A DNA stretch of 40,583 nucleotides, taken from positions 1 through 40,583 of the forward strand of contig JAEPQH010000025.1 in assembly GCA_017640605.1 (NCBI GenBank). Reading direction: 5' to 3'. Shown piece by piece: positions 8,176 to 16,769 of this stretch (positions are counted from its first letter, which is position 1; each line of letters starts with the position of its first letter). The notes under the pieces were generated by a model. It saw only the letters and a list, made by a program, of their open reading frames with translations, did not search any database and was not told where the DNA came from. This DNA comes from Balneolaceae bacterium. Its GTDB lineage: Bacteria; Bacteroidota; Rhodothermia; Balneolales; Balneolaceae. A program made the translations under genes and the position numbers.

Positions 8176-9765
8176 ATGTCTTTTAAAGTTTTATTGTTAG
8201 ATAGCGTTGATCCGGTTTGTGCCGAGGTCTTCAAAAAACGTGGAATCGAAGCCGATCAACCTGGAAAGTTAACCGAAGAAGAACTTTTCGCCCGCATCGG
8301 TGAATACGATGGAATGGTAGTACGAAGTGCTACTAAAGTAACTGCAGAGCTATTATCGCATGCAAAAAAAATGAAAGTTGTGGGCAGGGCCGGTGTGGGA
8401 GTCGATAATGTAGACATCCCATCTGCAACGGCTAAAGGCGTGTTGGTTATGAACACCCCAGATGGGAATACGATATCTACCGCAGAGCATACCTGTGGAT
8501 TAATTATCGCGCTATCGCGAAATATTCCTAAATCGGTTGCTAAGGTTAAAAGTGGTGGCTGGGATCGCAAAGCCTACATGGGAACCGAAGTGCACGGCAA
8601 AACTTTAGGCATTGTGGGCTTAGGTAAAATTGGTACCGAAGTTGCAAAACGCATGAAAGCTTTTGGAATGGAAGTACAGGCGTATGACCCATTCTCGACT
8701 GAAGAACATGCCAAAGAAGTAGGTGTGAAGTTAGTAGAATTGGATGAGCTACTTGGCACTTCCGATTACATGAGTGTTCACACTCCGCTTACTGAAAAAA
8801 CGAAAGGATTGGTTTCTCTCAAGAATGCCGATAAGCTGAAAAAAGGAATTCGTTTGGTAAATTGTGCGCGAGGTGGAATTTATACTGAAACAGATCTACC
8901 GGCATTAATCGATCAGGGAATTGTGGCAGAAGTGGCACTTGATGTATATAGCACCGAACCGCCCACTGAAGAGATTTACGAAGTGCTGAAGCACGAAGAG
9001 ATTATTTGTACACCACATCTGGGAGCCTCTACCGAAGAAGCGCAGGAAAAAGTAGCCGAGCAAATTGCCGAGCAAATGGCCGATGCACTCGAAAACAAGA
9101 ATTATAAAGGTAGCTTGAATGGGAAATCCATTTCATTGCTTACTAATCAAGAGGTTCAGCCCTATTTGCAGCTGGCTGAAAAGCTGGGTCAGCTTGCAGT
9201 GCAAATTAGCCCGGATCATGCGAATAGTTTCGAGTTTGAATATGCGGGAGACAGTGCCAAATTTGCCGATGTACTAACTGATGGAATTATTAAGGGGATG
9301 CTCTCTCAATACGTAGATGAATCCGTGAACCTGATTAATGCCCGTGTTTATGCTGATCAACGTGGATTTACGATCAAAGAGACAACCACCAGCAAGGCGA
9401 AGCTGTACAACGATTTAGTAACCATTCGTTTGCCAAAAGGTGCGGAATACAGTTCTATTTCGGCAGTGGTATTTGGTGATGGAGATTACCGAATTGTTGA
9501 AATCGATAATTATGGAATCGAACTCCGCTTAGAAGGTGATATGATTCTGTATCAAAACGAAGATAAACCGGGAATGCTTGCCTCTGTAAGTGGTGCTCTC
9601 GCCGAGATGAATATCAATATTGGTGGATTAAGTCTTGGCCGAAGTGGCAAAGGATCGCGTGCAATTACAGCTTTTTCTGTTGATAAACATCTGGACGAAA
9701 AAGAGCTTGCTAAAGTATCGGCTCTCGAAGGCATTGAGCATCTCCGCTACGTTTCTCTAACATAA
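8176..9765 (+). CDS. serA: D-3-phosphoglycerate dehydrogenase
   Basis: A 529-residue long-form SerA: oxidises 3-phosphoglycerate with NAD+ as the first step of serine synthesis. The N-terminal substrate domain contains VVGRAGVGVDNVD; the NAD-binding loop is LGIVGLGKIGTEVA. The catalytic triad is Arg232 (NCARGG), Glu261 (STEPP) and His281 (TPHLGAS). An intervening domain (about 320-450) and a C-terminal ACT domain (from about 455, EDKPGMLASVSGALAEMNINIG) follow, so serine feedback is possible. It lies 34 bases after engB and may be in the purF-engB transcript. Confidence 0.95.
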   Translation: MSFKVLLLDSVDPVCAEVFKKRGIEADQPGKLTEEELFARIGEYDGMVVRSATKVTAELLSHAKKMKVVGRAGVGVDNVDIPSATAKGVLVMNTPDGNTISTAEHTCGLIIALSRNIPKSVAKVKSGGWDRKAYMGTEVHGKTLGIVGLGKIGTEVAKRMKAFGMEVQAYDPFSTEEHAKEVGVKLVELDELLGTSDYMSVHTPLTEKTKGLVSLKNADKLKKGIRLVNCARGGIYTETDLPALIDQGIVAEVALDVYSTEPPTEEIYEVLKHEEIICTPHLGASTEEAQEKVAEQIAEQMADALENKNYKGSLNGKSISLLTNQEVQPYLQLAEKLGQLAVQISPDHANSFEFEYAGDSAKFADVLTDGIIKGMLSQYVDESVNLINARVYADQRGFTIKETTTSKAKLYNDLVTIRLPKGAEYSSISAVVFGDGDYRIVEIDNYGIELRLEGDMILYQNEDKPGMLASVSGALAEMNINIGGLSLGRSGKGSRAITAFSVDKHLDEKELAKVSALEGIEHLRYVSLT

Positions 9766-9790
9766 TAATTGAAGCAAAAAAAGATGATGG

Positions 9791-9821
9791 ACGAATGATG
9801 GGTTTCTCACCGATCATTCGT
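9791..9821. terminator. Hairpin between the convergent serA and mnmD genes
   Basis: ACGAATGAT (9791-9799) pairs exactly with ATCATTCGT (9813-9821). T-runs on either side are weak or distant, so a bidirectional terminator is likely but not certain. Confidence 0.45.
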
Positions 9822-9838
9822 TTACATCAAACTTTTAG

Positions 9839-10612
9839 CTAATCGAAGTCGCCACCATCGAGTCGTTCTATCAATCGAGATTCGTTTAATCGCTTAAAGC
9901 CACTCAGTTTTTCTTGATTGAGGGAAGCAATCGTCATTTCTCTTTTGCCAAGCGCTCCTTTTGCCCGGGCAATGTTCCAACCCGCTTTCGCTAAAGCTGC
10001 CCTGGCTTTTGATGCCGCACAATAGGTGCTTAATACGGAGTTTATATTCGCCATTGCTTTGAGCTTTTTAAAGGTTTCCGCGGTCCACAACTCATCGTTC
10101 ACTTCAGGTGAAAAAGGATCATGGAAGAAAAAGTCGATCTTATTTTCCGGAGCCGATAACTCATCAAACAATCCATAAAACAAATGTAATTCAATAGTAG
10201 GATGAGTGTTTATCGAAAATGTATTCCAGCCTTTTTGTAGCGAAGAAAACAGCGTTTTTAAAAAAGGTTTATAGACATCATCTTCCAGAATTTCTTCGTA
10301 ATTGATGGCGTCAATCGTTTCAGTGGTAACAGGGAATGCCTCCACCGAATAAAAATGAATGGGTATGTTAACATTCAATTTCGAGCAGTAATCAAGCAGC
10401 AACAAAAAGTTCAATCCGGTTCCAAATCCCATTTCAAAAATGGAAAGTTGAGCATCGGCCATTTGTAATTGATCGACGAGTCCGGGGGTCTCAAAAAATA
10501 CATGACGGCTTTCGGAAACTGCACCGTTTGGATTGTGATAATATTGTTCAAATACATCAGAATAGAGTGTAGAAGAACCATCTTTTGTAATGTGATGTTT
10601 TATTGAGCTCAT
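9839..10612 (-). CDS. mnmD: tRNA 5-methylaminomethyl-2-thiouridine-34 methyltransferase (MnmD)
   Basis: A 257-residue methyltransferase of the MnmD type, equal to the N-terminal half of enterobacterial MnmC. The SAM-binding motif is FEMGFGTGLNFLLLL, and FFHDPFSPEVNDELWT is the family's catalytic signature. It methylates nm5(s2)U34 of tRNAs to mnm5(s2)U with SAM. The FAD oxidase half of MnmC is absent from this polypeptide. A DAO-family FAD protein is encoded at 11862 on the other strand, but it looks more like an amino-acid or polyamine oxidase. Confidence 0.88.
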   Translation of the reverse strand: MSSIKHHITKDGSSTLYSDVFEQYYHNPNGAVSESRHVFFETPGLVDQLQMADAQLSIFEMGFGTGLNFLLLLDYCSKLNVNIPIHFYSVEAFPVTTETIDAINYEEILEDDVYKPFLKTLFSSLQKGWNTFSINTHPTIELHLFYGLFDELSAPENKIDFFFHDPFSPEVNDELWTAETFKKLKAMANINSVLSTYCAASKARAALAKAGWNIARAKGALGKREMTIASLNQEKLSGFKRLNESRLIERLDGGDFD

Positions 10613-10674
10613 AAGAAATACCTGCTACATAAGTAGCAAATTAAGCCGTATCATCGAGCAAAACCACATACTTT

Positions 10675-11865
10675 ATGCATTTGAAAAAAGAACTGCTTGA
10701 GCTTACCGGGAAATACGTACCCTACATGATTGAAACCCGACGGTATTTACATCAGCACCCAGAAGTAAGTTATAAAGAATTTGAGACTACGAAATTCATT
10801 AAAGCGGAATTAGATAAACTGGAAATCTCATACGATTCTCCGTTAGAAACCGGTTGTGTTGGAATTATTGAAGGAGCAATTGAATCTGAAAAGGTGATCG
10901 CTCTTCGCGCTGATATCGATGCACTTGCCATGAGTGAGGAAGGAGACGCGAAATCCACTTTTTTTTCTAAAAATGAAGGAGCCGCTCACTGTTGCGGTCA
11001 TGATGCGCATACTGCAAATTTATTGGGTGTGGCGAAGATTCTATCCGAATTAAAAGAGCATATATCCGGAAAGGTTTTGTTGATATTTCAGCCGGGTGAA
11101 GAGAAGCTGCCGGGTGGTGGACGATTACTATGTGAAACGGAATATCTGCAAAAACATAATGTTAATGCCATTTATGGTTTGCACACTGATCCCTCGCAAT
11201 CTCCCGGAAAAATTGCCACTAAATCCGGTCCATTGATGGGAAGTCCCGACGAGTTTGAAGTGGAAATCTTTGGTAAAGGTGGACACGCCGCCCGTCCGCA
11301 TGAGGCAATCGATCCTATCGTGATGGCATCTCAATTTATTACTTCAGCACAAACTATTGTTAGCCGTTCTGTTGATCCTACCGATGCTGCTGTTGTAACC
11401 ATCGGGAAGATTGAGGGAGGAACGGCTCATAACATCATTCCGGAATCAGTTCGGATGTTGGGAACGGTTCGAACCCTATCAAAATCTACTGCAGATACTA
11501 TAGCCGAACGATTGGAAGCAATCTTGAAAGGAATCTGTGAAGGTGCTGGTGGAAGCTACTCGTTTACCTTTAACAGAGGTTATCCTGTAGTTAATAATAC
11601 CGTTGAGGAAACAGCACAAATTTTAACTTCGATGAAAGCATTATTTGGAGAAGAATCAGCAACTGAGCTCGAGAAGCCGATTATGGCCGGAGAGGATTTT
11701 GCTTTTTATCAGGAGCATTTTCCCGGCGCTTTTTTCTTTGCAGGAAGCGGTGCTCCCGAAAGCGACTCACAGTATGTATGGCATCATCCAAAGTACAATG
11801 TAGACGACCGTTTTTTCGAGTATGCAGCGCCATTAATGGCATCGCTCGTAGTTGATAAAAAATGA
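10675..11865 (+). CDS. M20-family amidohydrolase (N-acyl amino acid/hippurate hydrolase type)
   Basis: A 396-residue M20D metallohydrolase that cleaves amide bonds of N-acyl amino acids or similar substrates with a two-metal centre. Visible motifs are the N-terminal RRYLHQHPEVSYKEFETT, ALRADIDAL, the metal-binding CCGHDAHTANLLG, catalytic QPGEE, YGLHTDPS and the C-terminal MAGEDFAFYQ. The dimerisation domain sits at about 185-300 (GKGGHAARPHEAIDP). There is no signal peptide, so it is cytoplasmic. Its stop overlaps the start of the following FAD oxidoreductase (ATGA at 11862-11865). The exact substrate cannot be told from the sequence. Confidence 0.92.
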   Translation: MHLKKELLELTGKYVPYMIETRRYLHQHPEVSYKEFETTKFIKAELDKLEISYDSPLETGCVGIIEGAIESEKVIALRADIDALAMSEEGDAKSTFFSKNEGAAHCCGHDAHTANLLGVAKILSELKEHISGKVLLIFQPGEEKLPGGGRLLCETEYLQKHNVNAIYGLHTDPSQSPGKIATKSGPLMGSPDEFEVEIFGKGGHAARPHEAIDPIVMASQFITSAQTIVSRSVDPTDAAVVTIGKIEGGTAHNIIPESVRMLGTVRTLSKSTADTIAERLEAILKGICEGAGGSYSFTFNRGYPVVNNTVEETAQILTSMKALFGEESATELEKPIMAGEDFAFYQEHFPGAFFFAGSGAPESDSQYVWHHPKYNVDDRFFEYAAPLMASLVVDKK

Positions 11866-12965
11866 AAAGGGCTAGACAGTCATATTGGGAAGACGAGCTC
11901 TATAGCCAACAGTGCGATGTGCTGATTGTTGGCGCAGGGTTAACCGGGCTTTCTACCGCATTATTTTCAAAAAGAATGAATCCGAAGGCTCGAGTGGTAG
12001 TACTGGAGCGTGGCGTTTATCCTATCGGGGCGAGTACCAGAAACGCAGGATTTGCTTGCATCGGAAGTATAACGGAACACTTGGCGGATTTGGAATTGGA
12101 TTCAGAAAATCAGCTAAAAAAACGAATTAAAGCTCGATTCAATGGACTTCATTTACTCAGAACAACACTTGGTGATCAGAATATCGATTATGATGATTGC
12201 GGAGGATGGGAAATTTTTACAGACCACACTGAATTTGAAAAAGCTTCACATCAAGTAGAACGGTTTAATAACTGGATGGAGCAATTGATTGGCGAAAAAG
12301 AGGTATATCAGGTTGGAAAGTTTGAGGGATATCCTGCCATTTTCAATTGGGTGGAAGGAGCTCTTCATCCCGGGAAGATGATGAAAACGCTCATCGAGCT
12401 AAATGTGAAGGAAGGAGTAGAGTTAAGATGGCAAACTGCTGTAAAACACATTGATGTCGAAAAAGGGAGTGTGATTGGAGAGAATGGCGAGCAATGGTTT
12501 AGCGAAACTTTAGTGTTAGCAACGAATGCATTTACCAATCATTTATCGCAGAAAAAGGAAATCAAACCCGGTCGCGGATTCGTATTTGTTACCAGTCCAT
12601 TAAAAGAATTGTCATGGAAAGGCACTTTTCATTACGATAAAGGTTATGTGTACTTCCGGAATCTTGGGGAAGATCGGTTGTTAATCGGGGGTGGAAGAAA
12701 TGTTGATTATGATGCAGAAACGACCGATGAGTTTGGGATAAATGAGGCGATAAAAAAGTATTTGATCAACTATGTGAATGATGTCCTTACGTTACCCAAG
12801 GGTTGGAAAATTGATCGCGAATGGAGTGGGATTATGGGATTTACAGCCTCAAAATCTCCATCATTGGAAAAAATTGGAGCAAAAACATGGCAAGTTGCCG
12901 GATTAAGCGGAATGGGTGTGGCTTTGGGAATGGCGCTGGGAAAATCTGCCGCTGAGAGACTATAA
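11862..12965 (+). CDS. FAD-dependent oxidoreductase (DAO family)
   Basis: A 367-residue flavoprotein with an N-terminal Rossmann motif DVLIVGAGLTGLSTAL followed by VVVLERGVYPIGASTRNAGFACIG, typical of DAO-fold amine and amino-acid oxidases such as PuuB-like enzymes. The end GLSGMGVALGMALGKSAAERL is the usual second FAD-contact region. It should oxidise a C-N bond of a small amine or imino acid. The 4-base overlap with the amidohydrolase suggests consecutive steps, for example release of an amino acid from an acyl conjugate and then its oxidation; this is inference. The oxidase half of MnmC is an alternative I consider less likely. Confidence 0.85.
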   Translation: MKRARQSYWEDELYSQQCDVLIVGAGLTGLSTALFSKRMNPKARVVVLERGVYPIGASTRNAGFACIGSITEHLADLELDSENQLKKRIKARFNGLHLLRTTLGDQNIDYDDCGGWEIFTDHTEFEKASHQVERFNNWMEQLIGEKEVYQVGKFEGYPAIFNWVEGALHPGKMMKTLIELNVKEGVELRWQTAVKHIDVEKGSVIGENGEQWFSETLVLATNAFTNHLSQKKEIKPGRGFVFVTSPLKELSWKGTFHYDKGYVYFRNLGEDRLLIGGGRNVDYDAETTDEFGINEAIKKYLINYVNDVLTLPKGWKIDREWSGIMGFTASKSPSLEKIGAKTWQVAGLSGMGVALGMALGKSAAERL

Positions 12966-12999
12966 TTCTAGTAGTTAATTAATCAGTAGCAATAAATTT

Positions 13000-13029
13000 A
13001 TCACCGGCTAACCGGATTGGTGATTTTTT
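13000..13029 (+). terminator. Terminator of the amidohydrolase-oxidoreductase operon
   Basis: ATCACC (13000-13005) pairs with GGTGAT (13019-13024) followed by TTTTTT. It lies within the last codons of the convergent Nudix gene. Confidence 0.5.
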
Positions 13030-13670
13030 CCTAAATCCATAAACTCTTCATAAAGTACCACGAGTTCGTTAAGCATCATAGATGTAGCACCCCAAAGTGG
13101 AACCGAATGTACATCCCAAAATGGAACCACATATTTGGTTTCGCGCAACGACCATAATTCCTGCTTCAGAAACTCTTCGCCTGATAGTTTTGAGATTGGG
13201 ACGCTAAAAATTTCATCTACCTCATTGGGGTTTGCGCAGAACTCCTGTTCCTGATGAATAAAGCCAACTACGGGAGTCACCATGTTGTTCGAACGATCCA
13301 CATAAAGTGTTGAAAGATGCCCAACCACTTCTACATTAACCTCAATGATTCCCGTTTCTTCATGGGCTTCTCTCAATGCAGTTTCTTCGATGGATTCATC
13401 GCCTTCACGCCCACCACCCGGAAAGCTGATTTGTCCACCATGTTTAATCCCTTGAGTTCGTAAGGTCAGCAAAACCTCAGGTTCTTCGGTGTAGGTTAAG
13501 ATGGGTACCAGCACACTACTGTTGCGATAACTGTCGTCTTCGGGCGAAAAACTTTTAAAAGTTGGATTTTTATACGACTCAGGAAAAGGACGCATCACAT
13601 TTTGAGCTTCCTCTCCCGGTAAAGTTTTTGTAAGCCGACGTGTCAAGAATTCCTGGAAGATTTTGCTCAT
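13008..13670 (-). CDS. Nudix hydrolase, CoA pyrophosphatase type
   Basis: A 220-residue NudL/YeaB-type hydrolase. The Nudix box GGGREGDESIEETALREAHEETGI is complete, with the REAHEET metal-binding glutamates. It is preceded by LLTLRTQGIKHGGQISFPGG, which matches the UPF0035 signature of CoA pyrophosphatases. It would split CoA or its derivatives into phosphopantetheine and 3',5'-ADP. It is convergent with the amidohydrolase operon and divergent from the pfkB-type kinase. Confidence 0.88.
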   Translation of the reverse strand: MSKIFQEFLTRRLTKTLPGEEAQNVMRPFPESYKNPTFKSFSPEDDSYRNSSVLVPILTYTEEPEVLLTLRTQGIKHGGQISFPGGGREGDESIEETALREAHEETGIIEVNVEVVGHLSTLYVDRSNNMVTPVVGFIHQEQEFCANPNEVDEIFSVPISKLSGEEFLKQELWSLRETKYVVPFWDVHSVPLWGATSMMLNELVVLYEEFMDLGKNHQSG

Positions 13671-13725
13671 CCTCGAATATAATTTGATTTAAACCAACAA
13701 ACATCCCATAAACCAAGGCCATTCC

Positions 13726-13756
13726 TTTTAATCGAGTGATAGGCTGTGTACCTTTG
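13726..13756 (+). promoter_or_regulatory. Promoter of the pfkB kinase-SemiSWEET-rdgB operon
   Basis: TACCTTTG (13749-13756) is an exact TAnnTTTG -7 element. TTTT at 13726-13729 lies 19 bases upstream, matching three of four bases of the -33 TTTG at the canonical spacing. The start codon follows 27 bases later. Confidence 0.55.
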
Positions 13757-13783
13757 GAGCCACAAAAAAATCCTGTTTATTGA

Positions 13784-14776
13784 ATGAAAAAATACGATGT
13801 ATACGGCATTGGTAATGCCTTAGTAGATTTAGAAGCAAAAGTTTCTGACGAGTTTATTCAGAAATTCGAAGTGCCCAAAGGGTTAATGACATTAGTAGAT
13901 GATGCGCATCAGCGAAAACTGATTGATGCCATGGAAAACAAAGAGGTGAAGAAAAAATCCGGCGGTTCTGCCGGTAACACTGTAATTGCCGTAAGTCAGT
14001 TTGGGGGACAAGCATTTTATTCGTGTAAAATTTCGAACGATGAGTATGGCGATATCTTCAACAAAGATTTAAAAGATCTGGGGATTGCATCGAACCTCGA
14101 TAAAATTGAGCGTGGCGACGGTCCAACCGGTCGGTGTTTAGTAATGATAACCGACGATGCCGACAGAACCATGAATACCTTTTTGGGTGTTTCGGTAGAT
14201 TTATCGAAAAGTGAGGTAGATGAAGATGCTATCAGAGCTTCAGAATATGTGTATCTGGAAGGATATCCGGTAACTTCCGACTCGGCATTTGAAGCACTCA
14301 AATACACTAAAAAAATAGCCGAAGAAGCGGGTGTGAAAACTTCGCTTACACTTTCAGATCCATCAATTGTAAAGGCATTTAAGGGTCGTTTTGTAGAACT
14401 GATAGGTGCATCTGTTGACTTATTATTTTGCAACGAAGACGAAGCGTTGGAGTTTACCAATACCGAAAACTTGATGGATGCTCGGGAAGCTCTAAAAAAA
14501 GACGCTAAACGTTTTGTAATTACACAAGGTGCAAACGGAGCCATGATTTTTGATGGCGATACCTTTATTGACATCGAACCCTATCCCGTAGAGGCTGTTG
14601 ATACCAATGGAGCCGGTGATATGTTTGCCGGTGCATTTTTGTATGGTATTACGAATGGACTCGGTTTTGCCGGTGCAGGAAAACTGGCAAGTTTAGCGTC
14701 GTCGCGAATTGTAGCTCAATACGGACCAAGATTAGCAAAAGCGGAAGCTATCGAAATCAAAAAGAGGTTCCATTAA
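13784..14776 (+). CDS. PfkB-family carbohydrate/nucleoside kinase (adenosine kinase-like)
   Basis: A 330-residue ribokinase-fold kinase. The N-terminal GIGNALVDLEAKV and the GGSAGNTVIAVSQFGG motif (first PfkB signature) are followed by TLSDPSIV. The second signature is DTNGAGDMFAGAFLYG, with the catalytic base Asp279. The substrate motif resembles adenosine kinases and related sugar kinases of Bacteroidota. It phosphorylates a nucleoside or sugar with ATP. It is first in an operon with a SemiSWEET transporter (TAATG overlap) and rdgB, which makes a sugar or nucleoside substrate plausible. Confidence 0.88.
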   Translation: MKKYDVYGIGNALVDLEAKVSDEFIQKFEVPKGLMTLVDDAHQRKLIDAMENKEVKKKSGGSAGNTVIAVSQFGGQAFYSCKISNDEYGDIFNKDLKDLGIASNLDKIERGDGPTGRCLVMITDDADRTMNTFLGVSVDLSKSEVDEDAIRASEYVYLEGYPVTSDSAFEALKYTKKIAEEAGVKTSLTLSDPSIVKAFKGRFVELIGASVDLLFCNEDEALEFTNTENLMDAREALKKDAKRFVITQGANGAMIFDGDTFIDIEPYPVEAVDTNGAGDMFAGAFLYGITNGLGFAGAGKLASLASSRIVAQYGPRLAKAEAIEIKKRFH

Positions 14777-15039
14777 TGACTGGCGTTGAACTATTGGGCT
14801 GGCTCGGCTTCGGGTTACTTATCACAGCATGGATTCCTCAAACTTGGGATACGATTAAGGCTGGTAGAACCGACATGAATCTGGTATTCATATTGTTATA
14901 CGTCACTTCAAGCTTGTTACTTACCATTTATTCGGTACTTACAGTTGATTACGTATTTATTGCGCTTAACGCACTTCTTACAGTGGGCAGTGGTATTAAT
15001 TTATTTTATAAGCTAAAACCACGAAAAGTAAATGGATAA
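14776..15039 (+). CDS. SemiSWEET (MtN3/PQ-loop) transporter
   Basis: An 87-residue membrane protein with three helices (about 4-22, 34-54 and 58-78), the three-helix unit of SWEET sugar transporters. The PQ-loop motif WIPQTWDTIKAGR is in the first helix and its loop. Such proteins dimerise and carry sugars across the inner membrane by facilitated diffusion. The ATG overlaps the kinase stop (TAATG), and its own end overlaps rdgB by 8 bases, so the three genes are tightly coupled. A transporter next to a PfkB kinase suggests uptake followed by trapping through phosphorylation. Confidence 0.88.
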   Translation: MTGVELLGWLGFGLLITAWIPQTWDTIKAGRTDMNLVFILLYVTSSLLLTIYSVLTVDYVFIALNALLTVGSGINLFYKLKPRKVNG

Positions 15040-15613
15040 GTTAGTTCTTGCTTCTCGTAATCATAATAAAATTAAGGAAATGGAAGAGTTGCTTCAGCCA
15101 CTAGGTATAGAAGTTTGCTCAGCCTTGGATTTTCCTGAATTAGAAGAAGTGGAAGAAGATCAGCCTACTCTGGAAGGGAATGCGCTCAAGAAAGCCGAAT
15201 ATGTGCACTCGGTTACCGGCTTACCTTCATTATCGGATGATACAGGCTTGGAGGTTGACGCTTTAGCTGGAGCACCCGGCGTTTATTCTGCGCGTTATGC
15301 AGGTGAAGAGGCAAGTTATCAGGATAATGTATTGAAGCTATTGGCAGAAATGAAAAACGCTGATGTGCGAAAGGCTCAATTCAGAACCGTAATGGCATTT
15401 GTAACATCTGATAATGCACACACTTTTGAAGGTGTGGTAGAAGGGATAATTCTAGATCATCAACGGGGAGAAGGCGGTTTTGGGTATGATCCTGTATTTA
15501 AACCCGATGGATATGAGCAAACATTTGCGGAACTAGAATCTTCTGTGAAAAATAAGATCAGCCATAGAGGGCGAGCCATTCAGGAATTCCTGAAGTTTTT
15601 AAATACTGGGTAA
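15032..15613 (+). CDS. rdgB: dITP/XTP pyrophosphatase (RdgB/HAM1)
   Basis: A 193-residue Ham1-family enzyme that hydrolyses dITP, ITP and XTP to monophosphates, preventing incorporation of deaminated purines. Family motifs are the N-terminal VLASRNHNKIKEM, LSDDTGLEVDALAGAPGVYSARYAG, GEGGFGYDPVF and the C-terminal ISHRGRA. It is last in the kinase-transporter operon, overlapping the SemiSWEET gene by 8 bases. About 150 bases without an obvious gene follow. Confidence 0.94.
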   Translation: MDKLVLASRNHNKIKEMEELLQPLGIEVCSALDFPELEEVEEDQPTLEGNALKKAEYVHSVTGLPSLSDDTGLEVDALAGAPGVYSARYAGEEASYQDNVLKLLAEMKNADVRKAQFRTVMAFVTSDNAHTFEGVVEGIILDHQRGEGGFGYDPVFKPDGYEQTFAELESSVKNKISHRGRAIQEFLKFLNTG

Positions 15614-15766
15614 GTCAACGCATACTTCTGGAATTAATAAAACAGATTCATTGACTAATTGGATGAATCCCCTATTCAATATCAGCAAAAAAGCTTTTCG
15701 TAAATACTTTAAATCAGGTAGATAGTTATTGAAGAAAATTGAATACTATCTATCGAACTAATTTTT

Positions 15767-16246
15767 ATGCCTTCCAATCATATACATATCGTTGAACAAT
15801 TCTATGCCTCGCTGAATAACAAAGATTTTAAAACGCTAAAATCGTTGTACCATCCGAAAGCAGAATATAATGATGAGCTTTTTAGCTTAAATTATCGGGA
15901 GATACTTGCCCTCTGGTATAGTAGCATGAAACCGGATATGGATCTAAAAGTGAAGGTGGATTCCATCGAACAACATCAAGATTTCGTGGTAACTAATTGG
16001 ACCATTTCATACACCATTACTTCGATAAATAAAAGAATTACATTGGATGAAATTGGACGATTTGAGTTCGAAGATGGCTTAATTGTTCGTCATACCGATG
16101 CATACAGTTTTTACAGTTGGTGTACTCAGGCATTCGGTGTGGCTGGTATGTTAGCTTCATGGAGTAATTGGCTCCGAAATAAAGTGCGGAATCAGGCATA
16201 CAGTAGTATAAATGCAAATATATATGTTGCAAATTCAATGGAATAG
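15767..16246 (+). CDS. NTF2/SnoaL-like protein, paralogue 1
   Basis: A 159-residue NTF2-like (cystatin-like cone) protein. The start HIVEQFYASLNNKDFKTLKSLYHPKAEYNDELF is the usual SnoaL opening, with a DGLIVRHTDAYSF strand later. The C-terminal ~45 residues (TQAFGVAGMLASWSNWLRNKV) are conserved in the next gene, with which it is clearly paralogous. No certain catalytic residues can be named; members of this fold are isomerases, lyases or binding proteins. It is the first gene of a five-gene same-strand cluster with two aminotransferases and a sulfotransferase-like protein. Confidence 0.8.
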   Translation: MPSNHIHIVEQFYASLNNKDFKTLKSLYHPKAEYNDELFSLNYREILALWYSSMKPDMDLKVKVDSIEQHQDFVVTNWTISYTITSINKRITLDEIGRFEFEDGLIVRHTDAYSFYSWCTQAFGVAGMLASWSNWLRNKVRNQAYSSINANIYVANSME

Positions 16247-16251
16247 GTGCT

Positions 16252-16761
16252 ATGAAAAACGAACAGGCAAAACAATCGGCGTTAATTCATACGTTGTACT
16301 CTTCTTTTGCGCAGCGCGACTATAAAACCATGGCAGAATGTTATCACCCGGAAGCACGATTTAAAGACGAAGTTTTTGAACTTAAAGGAAATGAAATAGC
16401 TGCTATGTGGCACATGTTATGTGTTCGGGGAAAAGATCTAAACATCGAATATGATCAGGTAGAAGTTTCTGCCAATACCGGATCAGCAAATTGGGTGGCA
16501 ACCTACACATTTAGCCAAACCGGCAGAAAGGTAAAAAACGAAATTGCGGCGTCTTTTATCTTCAAAGATGGATTAATTCTTAATCATCAGGATGATTTCG
16601 ATTTCTGGAGATGGAGCACTCAAGCACTTGGTTTTGTTGGATTGGTTTTAGGATGGAGTGATATTTTGAGAAATAAAGTGAGTCAACAAGCAATGCAATC
16701 GCTCCGGGCATTTATTCGCAAACATCCCGAATACGAACAGAACAATCTTCTGGGAGATTAG
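16252..16761 (+). CDS. NTF2/SnoaL-like protein, paralogue 2
   Basis: A 169-residue NTF2-like protein that starts five bases after its paralogue ends. It shares LYSSFAQRDYKTMAECYHPEARF and the C-terminal block TQALGFVGLVLGWSDILRNKV with the first copy, so the pair arose by tandem duplication and has since diverged. The FDFWRWSTQ motif near residue 120 is aromatic-rich and may line the cone. It lies eight bases before the class I aminotransferase and is probably co-transcribed. Function is unknown. Confidence 0.8.
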   Translation: MKNEQAKQSALIHTLYSSFAQRDYKTMAECYHPEARFKDEVFELKGNEIAAMWHMLCVRGKDLNIEYDQVEVSANTGSANWVATYTFSQTGRKVKNEIAASFIFKDGLILNHQDDFDFWRWSTQALGFVGLVLGWSDILRNKVSQQAMQSLRAFIRKHPEYEQNNLLGD

Positions 16762-16769
16762 ATACAGCC

